DNA of 64,000 nt from Sphingomonas cavernae (GTDB taxonomy: Bacteria; Pseudomonadota; Alphaproteobacteria; Sphingomonadales; Sphingomonadaceae): assembly GCF_003590775.1 (NCBI RefSeq), contig NZ_QYUM01000003.1, positions 684,501-748,500 on the forward strand, in the 5' to 3' direction. The position numbers and the translations under genes were made by a program. The notes under the pieces were generated by a model. That model searched no databases and had not been told where the DNA came from. It was given only the letters and a program-made list of their open reading frames with translations. Each line of letters begins with the position of its first letter. Position 1 is the stretch's first letter. Below, piece after piece: positions 18,353 through 26,631 of this stretch.

Positions 18353-18961
18353 CTAGAACTCGATCCCCGCCTGCGCCTTGATCCCGGCGCGGAAGGGGTG
18401 CTTGACCTGCGCCATTTCGGTGACGAGATCGGCCGCCTCGATCAACGCATCGGGCGCGTTGCGGCCCGTGATCACGAAATGCGTCATCTCGAGCTTGGCG
18501 GCGATCGCCTCGAGCACCTCTTCGGTCGGCAGATAGTCGTAGCGCAGCACTATGTTGAGTTCGTCGGCGATGACGAGGCCATAGGCCGGATCGTTCAGCA
18601 TCCGCTTCACTTCGTCCCAGGCGGTGCGCGCAACCTTGGTGTCGCGGGCGCGGTCCTGCGTGTCCCAGGTAAAGCCTTCGCCCATCGGCTTGAACTCGAT
18701 CTGCTCCGGAAAGGCGTCGAACACCGCCTTCTCGCCCGTCTTCATCGCACCCTTGATGAACTGGACGACGCCCACCTTCATCCCGTGCCCCATCGCGCGG
18801 ACGGCGAGACCGAGCGCGGCGGTGGTCTTGCCCTTGCCGGGGCCGGTGTGGACGATGACGAGACCCTTTTCGCCGGTCTTGCTGGCGACGATCTTGCGGT
18901 GCGCGGCCTGCACCTTCTTCATCTTTTCCTTGTGGCGGATTTCCGCCTCTGCATCGCTCAT
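18353..18961 (-). CDS. cobO: Cob(I)yrinic acid a,c-diamide adenosyltransferase
   Basis: A CobA/CobO/BtuR-type corrinoid adenosyltransferase, 202 residues. The P-loop is HTGPGKGKTTAALGLA, and GVVQFIKGAM, GLVIADELNIVLRY and FVITGRNAPDALIEAADL are the family's successive motifs. It attaches the 5'-deoxyadenosyl group to reduced corrinoids, supplying the adenosylated substrates used by CobQ, CbiB and CobU. It is a single gene with its own cobalamin riboswitch roughly 200 bases upstream. Confidence 0.97.
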   Translation of the reverse strand: MSDAEAEIRHKEKMKKVQAAHRKIVASKTGEKGLVIVHTGPGKGKTTAALGLAVRAMGHGMKVGVVQFIKGAMKTGEKAVFDAFPEQIEFKPMGEGFTWDTQDRARDTKVARTAWDEVKRMLNDPAYGLVIADELNIVLRYDYLPTEEVLEAIAAKLEMTHFVITGRNAPDALIEAADLVTEMAQVKHPFRAGIKAQAGIEF

Positions 18962-18984
18962 AGTCGGTCACTCCCTGTGCTCTG

Positions 18985-19035
18985 GAGCACTTCCCGGAAA
19001 AAATCAGGAACCGGTTTTTCGGCCGGGAAGTGCTC
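18985..19035. repeat. Inverted repeat with 13-bp perfect arms upstream of cobO
   Basis: GAGCACTTCCCGG at the left pairs with CCGGGAAGTGCTC at the right. The 25-base centre contains a further small AACCGGTT palindrome. It lies within the cobO leader between the riboswitch and the start codon. It may be a dispersed palindromic repeat or part of the leader fold. Confidence 0.65.
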
Positions 19036-19050
19036 AAGCTATTTAACAGA

Positions 19051-19098
19051 GAGCCTTTCTTGTCCTGCGGGGCGGTTCCGCCTCGCCGGGAAAGGCTC
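19051..19098 (-). promoter_or_regulatory. Possible riboswitch expression-platform hairpin
   Basis: GAGCCTTTC and GAAAGGCTC pair across a GC-rich loop, directly downstream of the riboswitch aptamer on the minus strand. It could be the structure whose formation depends on corrinoid binding. No T-run follows, so intrinsic termination is not obvious. The assignment is inference. Confidence 0.4.
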
Positions 19099-19157
19099 CC
19101 GTCGCCCAGACGGAATTCCGTGCCCCGGCCAGTCCCTGGGCCAAAGCAAGAGCGACA

Positions 19158-19340
19158 CGCACCGGCAGGTCTCCTGGCTCGCGGGTCGCTGCGTGAAGGA
19201 CGCCTTCCCGGGAATGTCGACCCCAGTGGCTGCCCGTCGGGAAAACCCTTCGGACATGTCCATCGCGCTCGCCGCTTACAGTTGCAGGGACAGCCGCGGA
19301 TTTACACCGCATTCCCTATTATGCCCATGACGGGCACCGA
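19158..19340 (-). promoter_or_regulatory. Cobalamin riboswitch upstream of cobO
   Basis: On the minus strand the order is AGGGAATGCGGTG, then the core GCAACTGTAAGCGGCGAG (19285-19268), then GCCACTGG, then GGGAAGGCG. It closes with CCCGCGAGCCAGGAGACCTG near 19186-19166. All blocks of the AdoCbl aptamer are present, and better conserved than in the btuB copy. It should repress cobO when adenosylcobalamin is abundant. Confidence 0.96.
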
Positions 19341-19511
19341 CGCGTCGCGGCCGGCATATCGCAAGCGCAGCCAAAGGCAAATGCGAAAGCGTGTCGGCGC
19401 GAAAGCGTGTTGGTCGTCCGATCGGCTCCGTCCGTCGCGTGCAGCGCTCGGGAACATTGTCAGCGGACGCGCGTCGTTATTCTACTATCCGGGAAACCGA
19501 GAGAGCGTGGG

Positions 19512-19967
19512 ATGATGAAAGTCTACAACACGACGCGTCTGGCGTTTCAGACCGCGCCGGTGAGTTTGAGCCGTTGGAAAAGCGTGAGCGCCACCTTTGA
19601 ACAGGCGATCGCGGAGCTTCATGGTTTCGAGCACGAGTTTCTGGAGCCCGCGCGCCGAGCCTTCACGGCGGTGCGGGACAAATGGCCGGGCGATTCCGAA
19701 ATGCGCAAGGGATCGCTGGCGCAGATGCAGATCGAGAAGGCGCGCGCAATCTTCGAGCCCGTCAAGCTCAGGCACGATCAGCTCGTGGGTGTGGTCAACG
19801 ACGCCGTCGACGACATGCTGGCGACCCCCGCGCCCTCGATCGCCGCGATGACGACGAAGCTGCGCATCGCGGTGGAAGGCGAATGCAAGGGGCGTCGCAG
19901 CGCCGACGAAAATCTGCGGCTGCTGCTTTCCGATGCGCAACGCCTGAGCGGCGAGGCGACAGGCTGA
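19512..19967 (+). CDS. Hypothetical protein, predicted helical
   Basis: A 151-residue protein beginning MMKVYNTTRLAFQTAP with no signal peptide or membrane helix. It looks mostly alpha-helical and charged (for example FEQAIAELHGFEHEFLEPAR). I recognise no domain. The start is the first of two adjacent ATGs after a purine-rich GAGAGCGTGGG. It stands alone between the cobO riboswitch, which reads away from it, and a palindromic repeat. The frame is supported by length and codon pattern. Confidence 0.6.
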   Translation: MMKVYNTTRLAFQTAPVSLSRWKSVSATFEQAIAELHGFEHEFLEPARRAFTAVRDKWPGDSEMRKGSLAQMQIEKARAIFEPVKLRHDQLVGVVNDAVDDMLATPAPSIAAMTTKLRIAVEGECKGRRSADENLRLLLSDAQRLSGEATG

Positions 19968-20006
19968 GCGCGCCAGGTTTATTCCGGTTCGGATCGAGTC
20001 ATAGAG

Positions 20007-20113
20007 TGTCGCCCCAGCGAAAGCTGGGGCCCAGACGATATCGGGGAATCGCGCACAGGGTTTCGACACCCTTCATCGACATCGCTTGGGCCCCAGCCTA
20101 CGCTGGGGCGACA
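20007..20113. repeat. Long inverted repeat (TGTCGCCCCAGC...)
   Basis: The left arm is TGTCGCCCCAGCGAAAGCTGGGG and the right arm CCCCAGCCTACGCTGGGGCGACA. Each contains its own small GCTGGGG/CCCCAGC hairpin, so the element can fold as a cruciform with two sub-hairpins. It sits between a hypothetical gene and tRNA-Gly. It is another dispersed palindrome class distinct from those at 17233, 18247 and 33089. Confidence 0.75.
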
Positions 20114-20165
20114 GCTCGTGGTCCGATGTAAATCGGAAGCAGTCTAAAGGATTTTACGGCAAGGG

Positions 20166-20239
20166 TGGAGCGGGTGAAGGGAATCGAACCCTCGTCGTAA
20201 GCATGGGAAGCTTCTGCTCTGCCATTGAGCTACACCCGC
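20166..20239 (-). tRNA. tRNA-Gly (anticodon CCC)
   Basis: On the minus strand the cloverleaf is complete. The acceptor GCGGGTG pairs with CACCCGC. The D-arm is GCTC/GAGC, the anticodon loop TTCCCAT gives anticodon CCC, and the T-arm is GAGGG-TTCGATT-CCCTT. The encoded 3' end is TCCA, so CCA is genomic. The top pair of the anticodon stem (27-43) is a G-A mismatch. It would read GGG glycine codons. Confidence 0.95.
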
Positions 20240-20555
20240 AAACGCCTGAAAAGCTGTTCTTACCTGCGTCGATCCCGTGGCACGCGGATAGTCCGATCAT
20301 CGGAACATCGCCGGGATGTCCGGTTGATAGTGATGAGCTGCGCGCGAGGCAAGCGGTGTTGCATCGGATCGCCAGCTAGCCTGGGGATCGCCAGATAGCC
20401 TGGCCGAATACTCCGTCTGGCGTATGGCGAAGCATTTTCATTCCGTTATAGAAATGAACAGGGCCAAAGTGGGTCGCCGGTAAGGTCGTCGTGCAGCAGG
20501 CATGGCGGCCTTATTGGCGCGTGGTGCAGGATTGGCCGGCCGAGGCTGCGCCGGC
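20240..20555. other. Gene-free stretch with a 19-bp tandem duplication
   Basis: No coding region is supported. At 20366-20403 a 19-mer GGATCGCCAGCTAGCCTGG is followed directly by the same sequence with one change, a tandem duplication. The rest is the tRNA promoter side and the 3' flank of the cell-wall hydrolase gene. Confidence 0.5.
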
Positions 20556-21170
20556 TCAATTGTAGAAGATATGGGTGCCCAGTTGCACGGCGCGCGTCAG
20601 GCGACGACCCCAGGACGGCGCGACATAATTGGCATGATACCAGAGCACGTTGGATGCGATCTTCTGGACCAGATTCTTGCGCGCAATGTCCGCAATCGCG
20701 AGCGCCTTGTGCCAGGCGTCGCTGCTCTTGTCGATCGGCGGGAATTTGCCGCCCCGGATGAAGGAGAATTGCGCGGGCTGGGTTACGACGTCGCAGATCT
20801 TCGGCGGATAGCGCCCCGAGGCTGCACGATTGAGTACGACCTGCGCGACCGCCAACTGCCCCTCGAGCGGCTCGCTGCGCGCCTCGAAATAGACGGCGCC
20901 CGCGAGGCATTCCTGTTCGGCATCCTGGTTGCCGTAGTTCACGAAGGCGATCACCAGATCGCGCAGCGAAAGGCTCCGGGCGGAAGTGGCCGCGGCCGGG
21001 CGCGCGGCGGGTACTGGCGCGGGCGAGGGCGATATGGCCGGCGCGGCTTGCGTGAACGCTACCGGTGGCGGTGCAACCGGCGTTACCGACGCTGCAGCAG
21101 GAACGGCGAGCAGGGTCGAAAGGAACAGGAACGCCGCGGCACAGCCGCCGACGCGAAACGCGTTGAACAT
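20556..21170 (-). CDS. SleB-type cell wall hydrolase, exported
   Basis: A 204-residue secreted protein with signal peptide AAAFLFLSTLLAVPAAASV, a Pro/Ala-rich linker to about residue 65, and a Hydrolase_2 (SleB lytic transglycosylase-like) domain. CLAGAVYFEARSEPLEGQLA contains the catalytic glutamate region. VVLNRAASGRYPPKICDVV and QFSFI follow as family motifs, and the C-terminus is GTHIFYN. It probably cleaves peptidoglycan glycan strands during growth. The gene is monocistronic. Confidence 0.88.
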   Translation of the reverse strand: MFNAFRVGGCAAAFLFLSTLLAVPAAASVTPVAPPPVAFTQAAPAISPSPAPVPAARPAAATSARSLSLRDLVIAFVNYGNQDAEQECLAGAVYFEARSEPLEGQLAVAQVVLNRAASGRYPPKICDVVTQPAQFSFIRGGKFPPIDKSSDAWHKALAIADIARKNLVQKIASNVLWYHANYVAPSWGRRLTRAVQLGTHIFYN

Positions 21171-21472
21171 CGGGTCTCAAATCTGTGCGGTCGGCTTCGT
21201 GGGCGCGCGAACATGAGCGCCGTTGATTGCCCCCCGACTAGCGCGCGGTCCGTCTCTGACCCGCAACCTTGCGCTTGCCTAATATCGTCGAGCAGGGGAA
21301 TGGGAGTCCGGCCGCAGCGAGTCAATCAAGGCGACGTTGATCAACGGCGAATGGTTAACGTGGCGGGGCGGGATGAAGCCGGCTGCAGAGACTTGTCCGG
21401 ACTTTGCCCCGAATCATGGCGTGTGTGCGTGGTAGTGGGGGCGTTGGCGCTCGCTCAGGCACGAGCGCTAAG
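21171..21472. other. Intergenic region between sleB-like gene and rpsI
   Basis: About 300 bases with no credible gene. It holds the promoter of the cell wall hydrolase on the minus strand. Two GAGTC motifs near 21307 and 21324 and a GGTTAACG near 21352 could respond to CcrM/CtrA cell-cycle control, but the arrangement is too loose to call. Confidence 0.35.
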
Positions 21473-21503
21473 AAAAAGGGCGGCGCCAGCGGCACCGCCC
21501 TTT
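21473..21503 (-). terminator. Rho-independent terminator of rplM-rpsI
   Basis: On the minus strand AAAGGGCGGTGCC and GGCGCCGCCCTTT form a strong stem that ends in a short T-run (TTTTTC). It lies about 25 bases after the rpsI stop. Confidence 0.85.
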
Positions 21504-21527
21504 GACTGTTCCGTATGTCCGAGCGAA

Positions 21528-22055
21528 TTAACGCTTCGAGAACTGGAAGCTCCGGCGGGCCTTCGCCTTGCCGTATTTCTTGCGCTCGACGGTACGGCTG
21601 TCGCGGGTCAGGAAGCCAGCCGTCTTGACCGCGCCGCGCAGCGCGGGCTCGAACTTCGAGAGCGCCTGTGCGATGCCGTGCTTGACCGCGCCGGCCTGAC
21701 CCGAAAGCCCGCCGCCCTTGACGGTGCAGACGACGTCATACTGACCTTCACGGTCGGAGACGCCGAAGGGCTGGTTGATGACGAGACGCAGCGTGGGACG
21801 CGCGAAATAGACTTCCTGATCGCGGCCATTGACCGTGATCTTGCCGGTGCCGGGCTTCAGCCAGACGCGGGCGACGGCATCCTTGCGGCGGCCGGTGGCG
21901 TAAGCGCGGCCCTGCGCGTCGACTTCCTTCTCGCGCAGCGGCGCGGAGGGCTGGACGGGCGCGGCGACAAAGCCTTCAGCGGCGATCGCGGCTTCGGCCA
22001 CGGTGCCCTCGGCGATTTCCTTCAGGTCGGAAAGCGATTGACGGGTATCGGACAT
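21528..22055 (-). CDS. rpsI: 30S ribosomal protein S9
   Basis: S9 binds the head of the 30S subunit near the P site. The core begins [21 protein letters not shown] and ends with the diagnostic [17 protein letters not shown], whose terminal SKR tail reaches the P-site tRNA. At 175 residues it carries an N-terminal extension of about 45 residues compared with E. coli, usual in sphingomonads. Its ATG shares one base with the rplM stop (TAATG). Confidence 0.98.
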   Translation of the reverse strand: MSDTRQSLSDLKEIAEGTVAEAAIAAEGFVAAPVQPSAPLREKEVDAQGRAYATGRRKDAVARVWLKPGTGKITVNGRDQEVYFARPTLRLVINQPFGVSDREGQYDVVCTVKGGGLSGQAGAVKHGIAQALSKFEPALRGAVKTAGFLTRDSRTVERKKYGKAKARRSFQFSKR

Positions 22056-22534
22056 TATGCGCCCACCTTGTTCTTGCGGTTCATGGCAGCGACGTCGAGC
22101 ACGGTCGGGTTCAGACCCTCATGCGGATGCTCGGCGCCCGAATAGATGCGCAGGTTGCGCATCTGCTGGCGGCCCAGCGGGCCGCGCGGGATCATGCGCT
22201 CGACAGCCTTTTCAAGCACGCGCTCGGGGAAACGACCCTCGAGCACCTTGCCTGCGGTGATCGACTTGATGCCGCCCGCATAGCCGGTATGCTTGTAATA
22301 GACCTTGTCCTGCAGCTTCTTGCCGGTGAAGCGCACCTTGTCCGCGTTGATCACGATGACATTGTCACCGCAATCGACGTGCGGGGTGAAGCTCGTCTTG
22401 GTCTTGCCGCGGAGAACATTGGCGATGATCGACGCGAGGCGACCGACCACCAGGCCGTCGGCATCGATCAGATGCCATTTCTTTTCCACCTCAGCCGGCT
22501 TGATCGACTTGGTGGTCTTCATCAGCGCCTTCAT
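22055..22534 (-). CDS. rplM: 50S ribosomal protein L13
   Basis: An early-assembly 50S protein of 159 residues. [32 protein letters not shown], and [20 protein letters not shown] are the conserved blocks. The ATG at 22534 gives the usual N-terminus [10 protein letters not shown], with GAGGTC upstream. The longer open frame to 22549 is not needed. It is the first gene of the rplM-rpsI operon. Confidence 0.98.
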   Translation of the reverse strand: MKALMKTTKSIKPAEVEKKWHLIDADGLVVGRLASIIANVLRGKTKTSFTPHVDCGDNVIVINADKVRFTGKKLQDKVYYKHTGYAGGIKSITAGKVLEGRFPERVLEKAVERMIPRGPLGRQQMRNLRIYSGAEHPHEGLNPTVLDVAAMNRKNKVGA

Positions 22535-22673
22535 GGTGCTTGACCTCATGCTATGAAAACAAACGAACCGCCCGTGTGACGGGGCGGTGCGAACTGCGGC
22601 CTAATGACGCGGGAGGCGCGTGAAGTCAAGCGAAACCGCGGGATTGCAAACGGGTATTATGATACCATGAAGA

Positions 22674-23474
22674 TTATCGCGCGAGCTTTACGTCGATCCT
22701 GGCGTCGGGTTCGGCGCTGGCTGCGCGATCGACGGCGCCTACCCATTCGCGCATGCTCGAATCGAGCAGCAGACCCGTGGCGCGGTCGACGCGGAGTTCG
22801 CCTTCGCTGGTCAGGAACGCCGAGTCCGCAATCTGTTTTCGCGTGCGAATGGCGTAGGTGAGCGCGCCGGTGTCGACCGCCCTGAGCATGGCGGACGCTG
22901 ACTGGCGGGCGTCGCCGCTTTCGATGGCGCCGCCCGGCGCAACGGGCGGCAGCGCATAGCCGACGAGCCGCAGCGGGCTTTCCATCAGCTTGGCGGCGCG
23001 CGCCTCGGCGGGCAATGCCGCAATTCCGGCGAGCACGCGCTCTATGTCGCGGGCGACGGCAGGGTCGAGCGTGCTGTCTGCCTTAAGCGCTTCGATCGCC
23101 GCGAGCAGCCGGCTCCACGTTCCGGCCTCGTCGAGCAGCCCGAGCGGCTTGCCATCTGTTGACAGCAGGAGCGCGATCTCGAGCCCGACAAAGGGTCGGA
23201 AGGCTGCATCGAACCGCTGGGCGATTGGAGCGGGCGCCTTTGCCGTGGCGGACTGCATGATGACTTTCATGCGGTAGCCGCCTGCGTCCCGCGTGAAGCG
23301 TACGCGCTGATCGAGCGTGAAGACGAGCGCGAGCCCCTGCCGTTGCCGCGTTTCGACGACCTCGTAGCGAATCTCGCGATCGAGCGGCGGTTGGAAGCTG
23401 GCGGCGACGGGCTGAGCGATAACGGGGCAGGGAAGCAGGGCGAGCGCCAGTGCGACAGTCCTGCGCTTCATCAT
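22674..23474 (-). CDS. Exported hypothetical protein
   Basis: A 266-residue protein with a clear signal peptide (RRTVALALALLPCPVIAQPV). The mature part appears to be mixed alpha/beta with no cysteines and no recognisable catalytic motif. A purine-rich GGGGGAA lies just upstream of two adjacent ATGs, and either may be used. The gene follows cutA after only two bases, so it is the third gene of a ctaA-cutA operon. The location suggests a periplasmic protein co-expressed with heme A synthesis, but no function can be assigned. Confidence 0.7.
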   Translation of the reverse strand: MMKRRTVALALALLPCPVIAQPVAASFQPPLDREIRYEVVETRQRQGLALVFTLDQRVRFTRDAGGYRMKVIMQSATAKAPAPIAQRFDAAFRPFVGLEIALLLSTDGKPLGLLDEAGTWSRLLAAIEALKADSTLDPAVARDIERVLAGIAALPAEARAAKLMESPLRLVGYALPPVAPGGAIESGDARQSASAMLRAVDTGALTYAIRTRKQIADSAFLTSEGELRVDRATGLLLDSSMREWVGAVDRAASAEPDARIDVKLAR

Positions 23475-23476
23475 CG

Positions 23477-23797
23477 CTATTCCCCCGTCGCTGCTTCCAC
23501 CCAGTCCGAATAGCTATCCAGCGCATGCGCGATTGGCCAGACGGTTATCGCAGGCGTGTCGTAGCTGTGGAGATCGGCGATGCGCGCAACGAGCGCTTCT
23601 GCGCCCGCAGCCGAGGTCTTGAAGAGCGCGGGAATTTCTTCGGCGCTTTCGATCGCGCCTTGCCAGCGATAGATCGACCGGCAGGGCGCGAGGATGTTGA
23701 CGCAGGCGGCCAGTCGTTCCCCGATCACCGTCGCGCCGATCCGTTCGGCCTCTTCCTGCGATCCGAAGACCGCATAGACGGTGACGATCGCGCTCAC
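23477..23797 (-). CDS. cutA: CutA-type divalent cation tolerance protein
   Basis: A small trimeric cytoplasmic protein of 106 residues. ACVNILAPCRSIYRWQGAIE followed by EEIPALFKTS is the CutA signature, and the C-terminal half ends in the Y-D-T-P motif DLHSYDTPAITVWP. The GTG at 23797 was chosen because it overlaps the ctaA stop as GTGA and gives the normal CutA length. CutA was named for copper tolerance, but its biochemical role remains uncertain. Confidence 0.92.
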   Translation of the reverse strand: MSAIVTVYAVFGSQEEAERIGATVIGERLAACVNILAPCRSIYRWQGAIESAEEIPALFKTSAAGAEALVARIADLHSYDTPAITVWPIAHALDSYSDWVEAATGE

Positions 23798-24831
23798 CCG
23801 GTCCGACGTCCCAATGTGAAGGCGGCGGCGGTGGCGGAGATCACGAGCAGCGCGCCAACCGCCTGATGCGCAGTGGCGACCATGATGTTGACCCCGGTCA
23901 GCAGCGTGGCGATGCCGAGCGCGATCTGCACGACGACGAGCATCGTGAGGTTGGCCATCGCAGCCGACATTCCAGCCTTGCGGCAGCGCAGACCGAGCAC
24001 GATGAGCACGGCGCCTGTGATCCAGGCGAACCAGCGGTGTACGAACTGGACGACGATGGGGTTGTCGACGAGATTGCGCAGCCAGGGATCGAGCATCGGC
24101 GTGGCGGCGGGAAACCATTCCTCGCCCATTTTCGGCCAGCTCGAAAAGGCGAAGCCGGCGTTGAGTCCGGCGGTGAAGGCGCCCAGCAGGAGCTGGAGGA
24201 AGAGCACGGTCAGGGCAAAGGCGGCAAAGCCGGTAAGACGTGCGGGTCGTGCCTGCGGATTTCGCGCGAGTGCAGCGAGGTCGAGCCCGGTCCAGGTGAG
24301 GCCGCCCAATATGGTGAATGCGGTCAACAGATGGACCGCAAGCCGGATATGACTGACATCGGTACGCTCGACGAGGCCGGAGGACACCATCCACCAGCCT
24401 ATCGCGCCCTGAAACCCGCCCAGAGCGAGCAGCGCGGTGAGGCGCGGACCATAGCCTTTCGGAATGGCGCGCTTCCACCAGAACCACAGCATCGGCAGGG
24501 CAAAGGCGAGCCCGATGATCCGGCCGAGCAGGCGATGGATATACTCCCAGAAGAAGATCTGCTTGAATTCGCTCAGGCTCATCCCCCGATTGATTTCCTG
24601 ATATTCGGGGATGCGCTTGTACGCGTCGAACTCGGCTTGCCACGCCTCATGGGTGAGCGGCGGGATCGTTCCGCTGATCGGCTTCCACTCGGTGATCGAC
24701 AATCCCGATTCGGTGAGGCGCGTGACGCCGCCGACAACGACGATCATGAACACGAGCGCGGCGACACAGGCGAGCCAGCGCGCCAATTTGGCCGGCTGCG
24801 GCGCCGGCGTTGCGGGACGGGCGAACGACAT
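23794..24831 (-). CDS. ctaA: Heme A synthase (COX15/CtaA)
   Basis: An integral membrane enzyme converting heme O to heme A for cytochrome c oxidase. The 345 residues form about eight helices. FMIVVVGGVTRLTESGLSIT with EWKPISG is the typical first helix and loop. WEYIHRLLGR and VQFVHRWFAW each supply a heme-ligand histidine, and VATAHQAVGAL another. It heads an operon with cutA and an exported protein. A decayed duplicate of its first 113 bases lies 1.7 kb downstream on the map at 26467-26573. Confidence 0.96.
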   Translation of the reverse strand: MSFARPATPAPQPAKLARWLACVAALVFMIVVVGGVTRLTESGLSITEWKPISGTIPPLTHEAWQAEFDAYKRIPEYQEINRGMSLSEFKQIFFWEYIHRLLGRIIGLAFALPMLWFWWKRAIPKGYGPRLTALLALGGFQGAIGWWMVSSGLVERTDVSHIRLAVHLLTAFTILGGLTWTGLDLAALARNPQARPARLTGFAAFALTVLFLQLLLGAFTAGLNAGFAFSSWPKMGEEWFPAATPMLDPWLRNLVDNPIVVQFVHRWFAWITGAVLIVLGLRCRKAGMSAAMANLTMLVVVQIALGIATLLTGVNIMVATAHQAVGALLVISATAAAFTLGRRTG

Positions 24832-25104
24832 GGCCCGCGCCTATGCCGTGGCGCGCGCGGTGGCACAAGGGTGGCGCAGCGCTTTGCGGACGCCGATTTG
24901 GGGTTGGATACGCCGCCGCCACAATGTGCATTTGGTAAAACTGGCACTGTAATCAGCACCTGCGCGATTTGGGGATGCCCCTTTCAACACGACTTAAGGG
25001 TATTTGGGGGTGGAAGACGGGGATTCCCCCGATGGATGAGGCTTTTGGGGCTCGCTAGGCTGGCGATGACGGCTGCGGCCGTTTCACGGCAAGAGGGCGA
25101 CAGT

Positions 25105-26427
25105 GTGAGAACGGCATCCCGCAAGCGATCGTGTCCATCGGCGGTTTTCACCACCTGCTTCGCATGGGCGCTGACGGGCGCCGTTTCATCGGCGTTCGCT
25201 CAGGAAACGCCTCCCCCCGACAAGCAGGACTTTCCACCGACGTCCGTGGCCGCAGGGCAGGCCTCGGCGCCGACACCTGGCCCCGATACACAGGCCATGC
25301 CGGCCGCGACGCCGGCCTCTCAGGTCCAGGGGCCGCCTGCCGGCGCTGAAGCGCCCACCCAACCTCACAAGAAGAAATTCTTCGATCGCTTCTTCGACGA
25401 GGAGGATGGAAAGTTCGATTTCTCCAACATCCTCGCCAAGGGCGGCTTCCTGCCAGTTCCGATCATCATTACCGAACCCGCCGTTGATGGTGGCTTCGGT
25501 CTGGCTGCAACATTCATCACCGTACCGCGCGACCATCCCAAGCGGATGACGCGTCGTGTCGTGGGGGCGATGAAGACCGGCAACGGTTCCTATGGCTATG
25601 GCTATTTCCAGTCCGGAACCGCATTCGACGGGCGGATGAGCTACAAGTTCGGCGTGGGCCGGGGCAAGGTGACGCTCGACACCTTCCCGGCCTTCGCGCC
25701 GCAAGGCATCGAATATAGCAGCAAATATGATTACGGCATTCTGGGATCGGCGCTGTGGCATTTGGGCGACGAGCGCTTTTCCATCGGACCGCTCATCGAT
25801 TTCCGCAAGCTCAGCACCAAGCTCGACATTGCTGGGCTGCCCGACGATTTCGCCGATCATTTCAACAACACGCTGCACACCGGCGCACTGGGCCTGGGGT
25901 TTCACTTCGACGACCGCGACAATCCGCTCACCCCGACCAAGGGCTCGAACGCCTATATCGAAGGCAAGTTCAACCGCACGGCGTTCGGCAGCGACCGCAA
26001 CTATGAGGTCTATGACGTCGAAGCCTATACCTTCGACAAGATCTCGCCCAAATTGCGCATCGGCCTGAAGCTCGAACTCGATGCCATTCGCGGCGACTTC
26101 CCGATTTTTTATGCGCCGGCGATCGACATACGCGGCGTGCAGGCGATGGAGTATCAGGGCATGAACGTCCTGAACACGGAAGTCGAAGTGACGTGGCAAC
26201 TGAGCCCCCGCTGGTCGCTTCTTGCCTTTGGCGGCATGGGCGCGACGGATGCGGGCAGCTCACGGATCTATGCTGACTCGGGCACGATTTTCGGCGGTGG
26301 GGCCGGGTTCCGCTACCGCATCGCGCGAAAGCTCGGGCTCGATGCGGGGATCGATGTCGCCTACGGCCCGGGAGGCGCGACATTCTATATTCAATTCGGC
26401 CACGCCTGGTCCTTCGGGATGGACTAA
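25105..26427 (+). CDS. D15/BamA-like outer-membrane beta-barrel protein
   Basis: A GTG at 25105 with AAGAGGG about 8 bases upstream starts a 440-residue protein. A signal peptide (FAWALTGAVSSAFAQ) is followed by a Pro/Ala/Thr-rich linker to about residue 95. A C-terminal barrel of surface-antigen (bacterial surface Ag/Omp85) character comes next. GFHFDDRDNPLTPTKGSNAY is the typical FDxRD...P..G motif, and GGAGFRYRIARKLGLDAGID with the ending FGHAWSFGMD is the barrel closure. No POTRA domains are present, so it is not BamA or TamA itself. The role is unknown. The gene is bracketed by ctaA and the ctaA duplicate. Confidence 0.8.
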   Translation: MRTASRKRSCPSAVFTTCFAWALTGAVSSAFAQETPPPDKQDFPPTSVAAGQASAPTPGPDTQAMPAATPASQVQGPPAGAEAPTQPHKKKFFDRFFDEEDGKFDFSNILAKGGFLPVPIIITEPAVDGGFGLAATFITVPRDHPKRMTRRVVGAMKTGNGSYGYGYFQSGTAFDGRMSYKFGVGRGKVTLDTFPAFAPQGIEYSSKYDYGILGSALWHLGDERFSIGPLIDFRKLSTKLDIAGLPDDFADHFNNTLHTGALGLGFHFDDRDNPLTPTKGSNAYIEGKFNRTAFGSDRNYEVYDVEAYTFDKISPKLRIGLKLELDAIRGDFPIFYAPAIDIRGVQAMEYQGMNVLNTEVEVTWQLSPRWSLLAFGGMGATDAGSSRIYADSGTIFGGGAGFRYRIARKLGLDAGIDVAYGPGGATFYIQFGHAWSFGMD

Positions 26428-26466
26428 AGGCCGTTGAGATTCACCGTGAGTTGATGGCAGCCTCCG

Positions 26467-26573
26467 TTCGGTGAGGCGCGTGATCCCGCCGACAACGACG
26501 ATCATGAGCACGGTGACACAGGCGAGCCAGCGCGCCAATCTGGCCGGCTGTGACGCCGGCGTTGCGGGACGGG
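26467..26573 (-). pseudogene. Duplicated fragment of the ctaA 5' end
   Basis: The plus-strand sequence TTCGGTGAGGCGCGTGA... to ...GTTGCGGGACGGG matches 24709-24821. By eye I count about seven substitutions and one 6-base deletion. In translation it still reads LARWLACV and MIVVVGGITRLTE on the minus strand. It corresponds to about residues 4-41 of CtaA without the rest of the gene, so it is a dead fragment. It has the same orientation as ctaA and lies just beyond the barrel gene, making a direct repeat around it. Confidence 0.85.
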
Positions 26574-26631
26574 GTCGGGTTATCAGGCGGCCGCGCGAGT
26601 TCGGCGAAGCCAGGCGGTGGCCGGAAAGAGT

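Noticed and set aside
23866-25104. Upstream extension of the D15-like protein frame
   Set aside because: This part is antisense to ctaA. The GTG at 25105 with a good Shine-Dalgarno and signal peptide is the real start.
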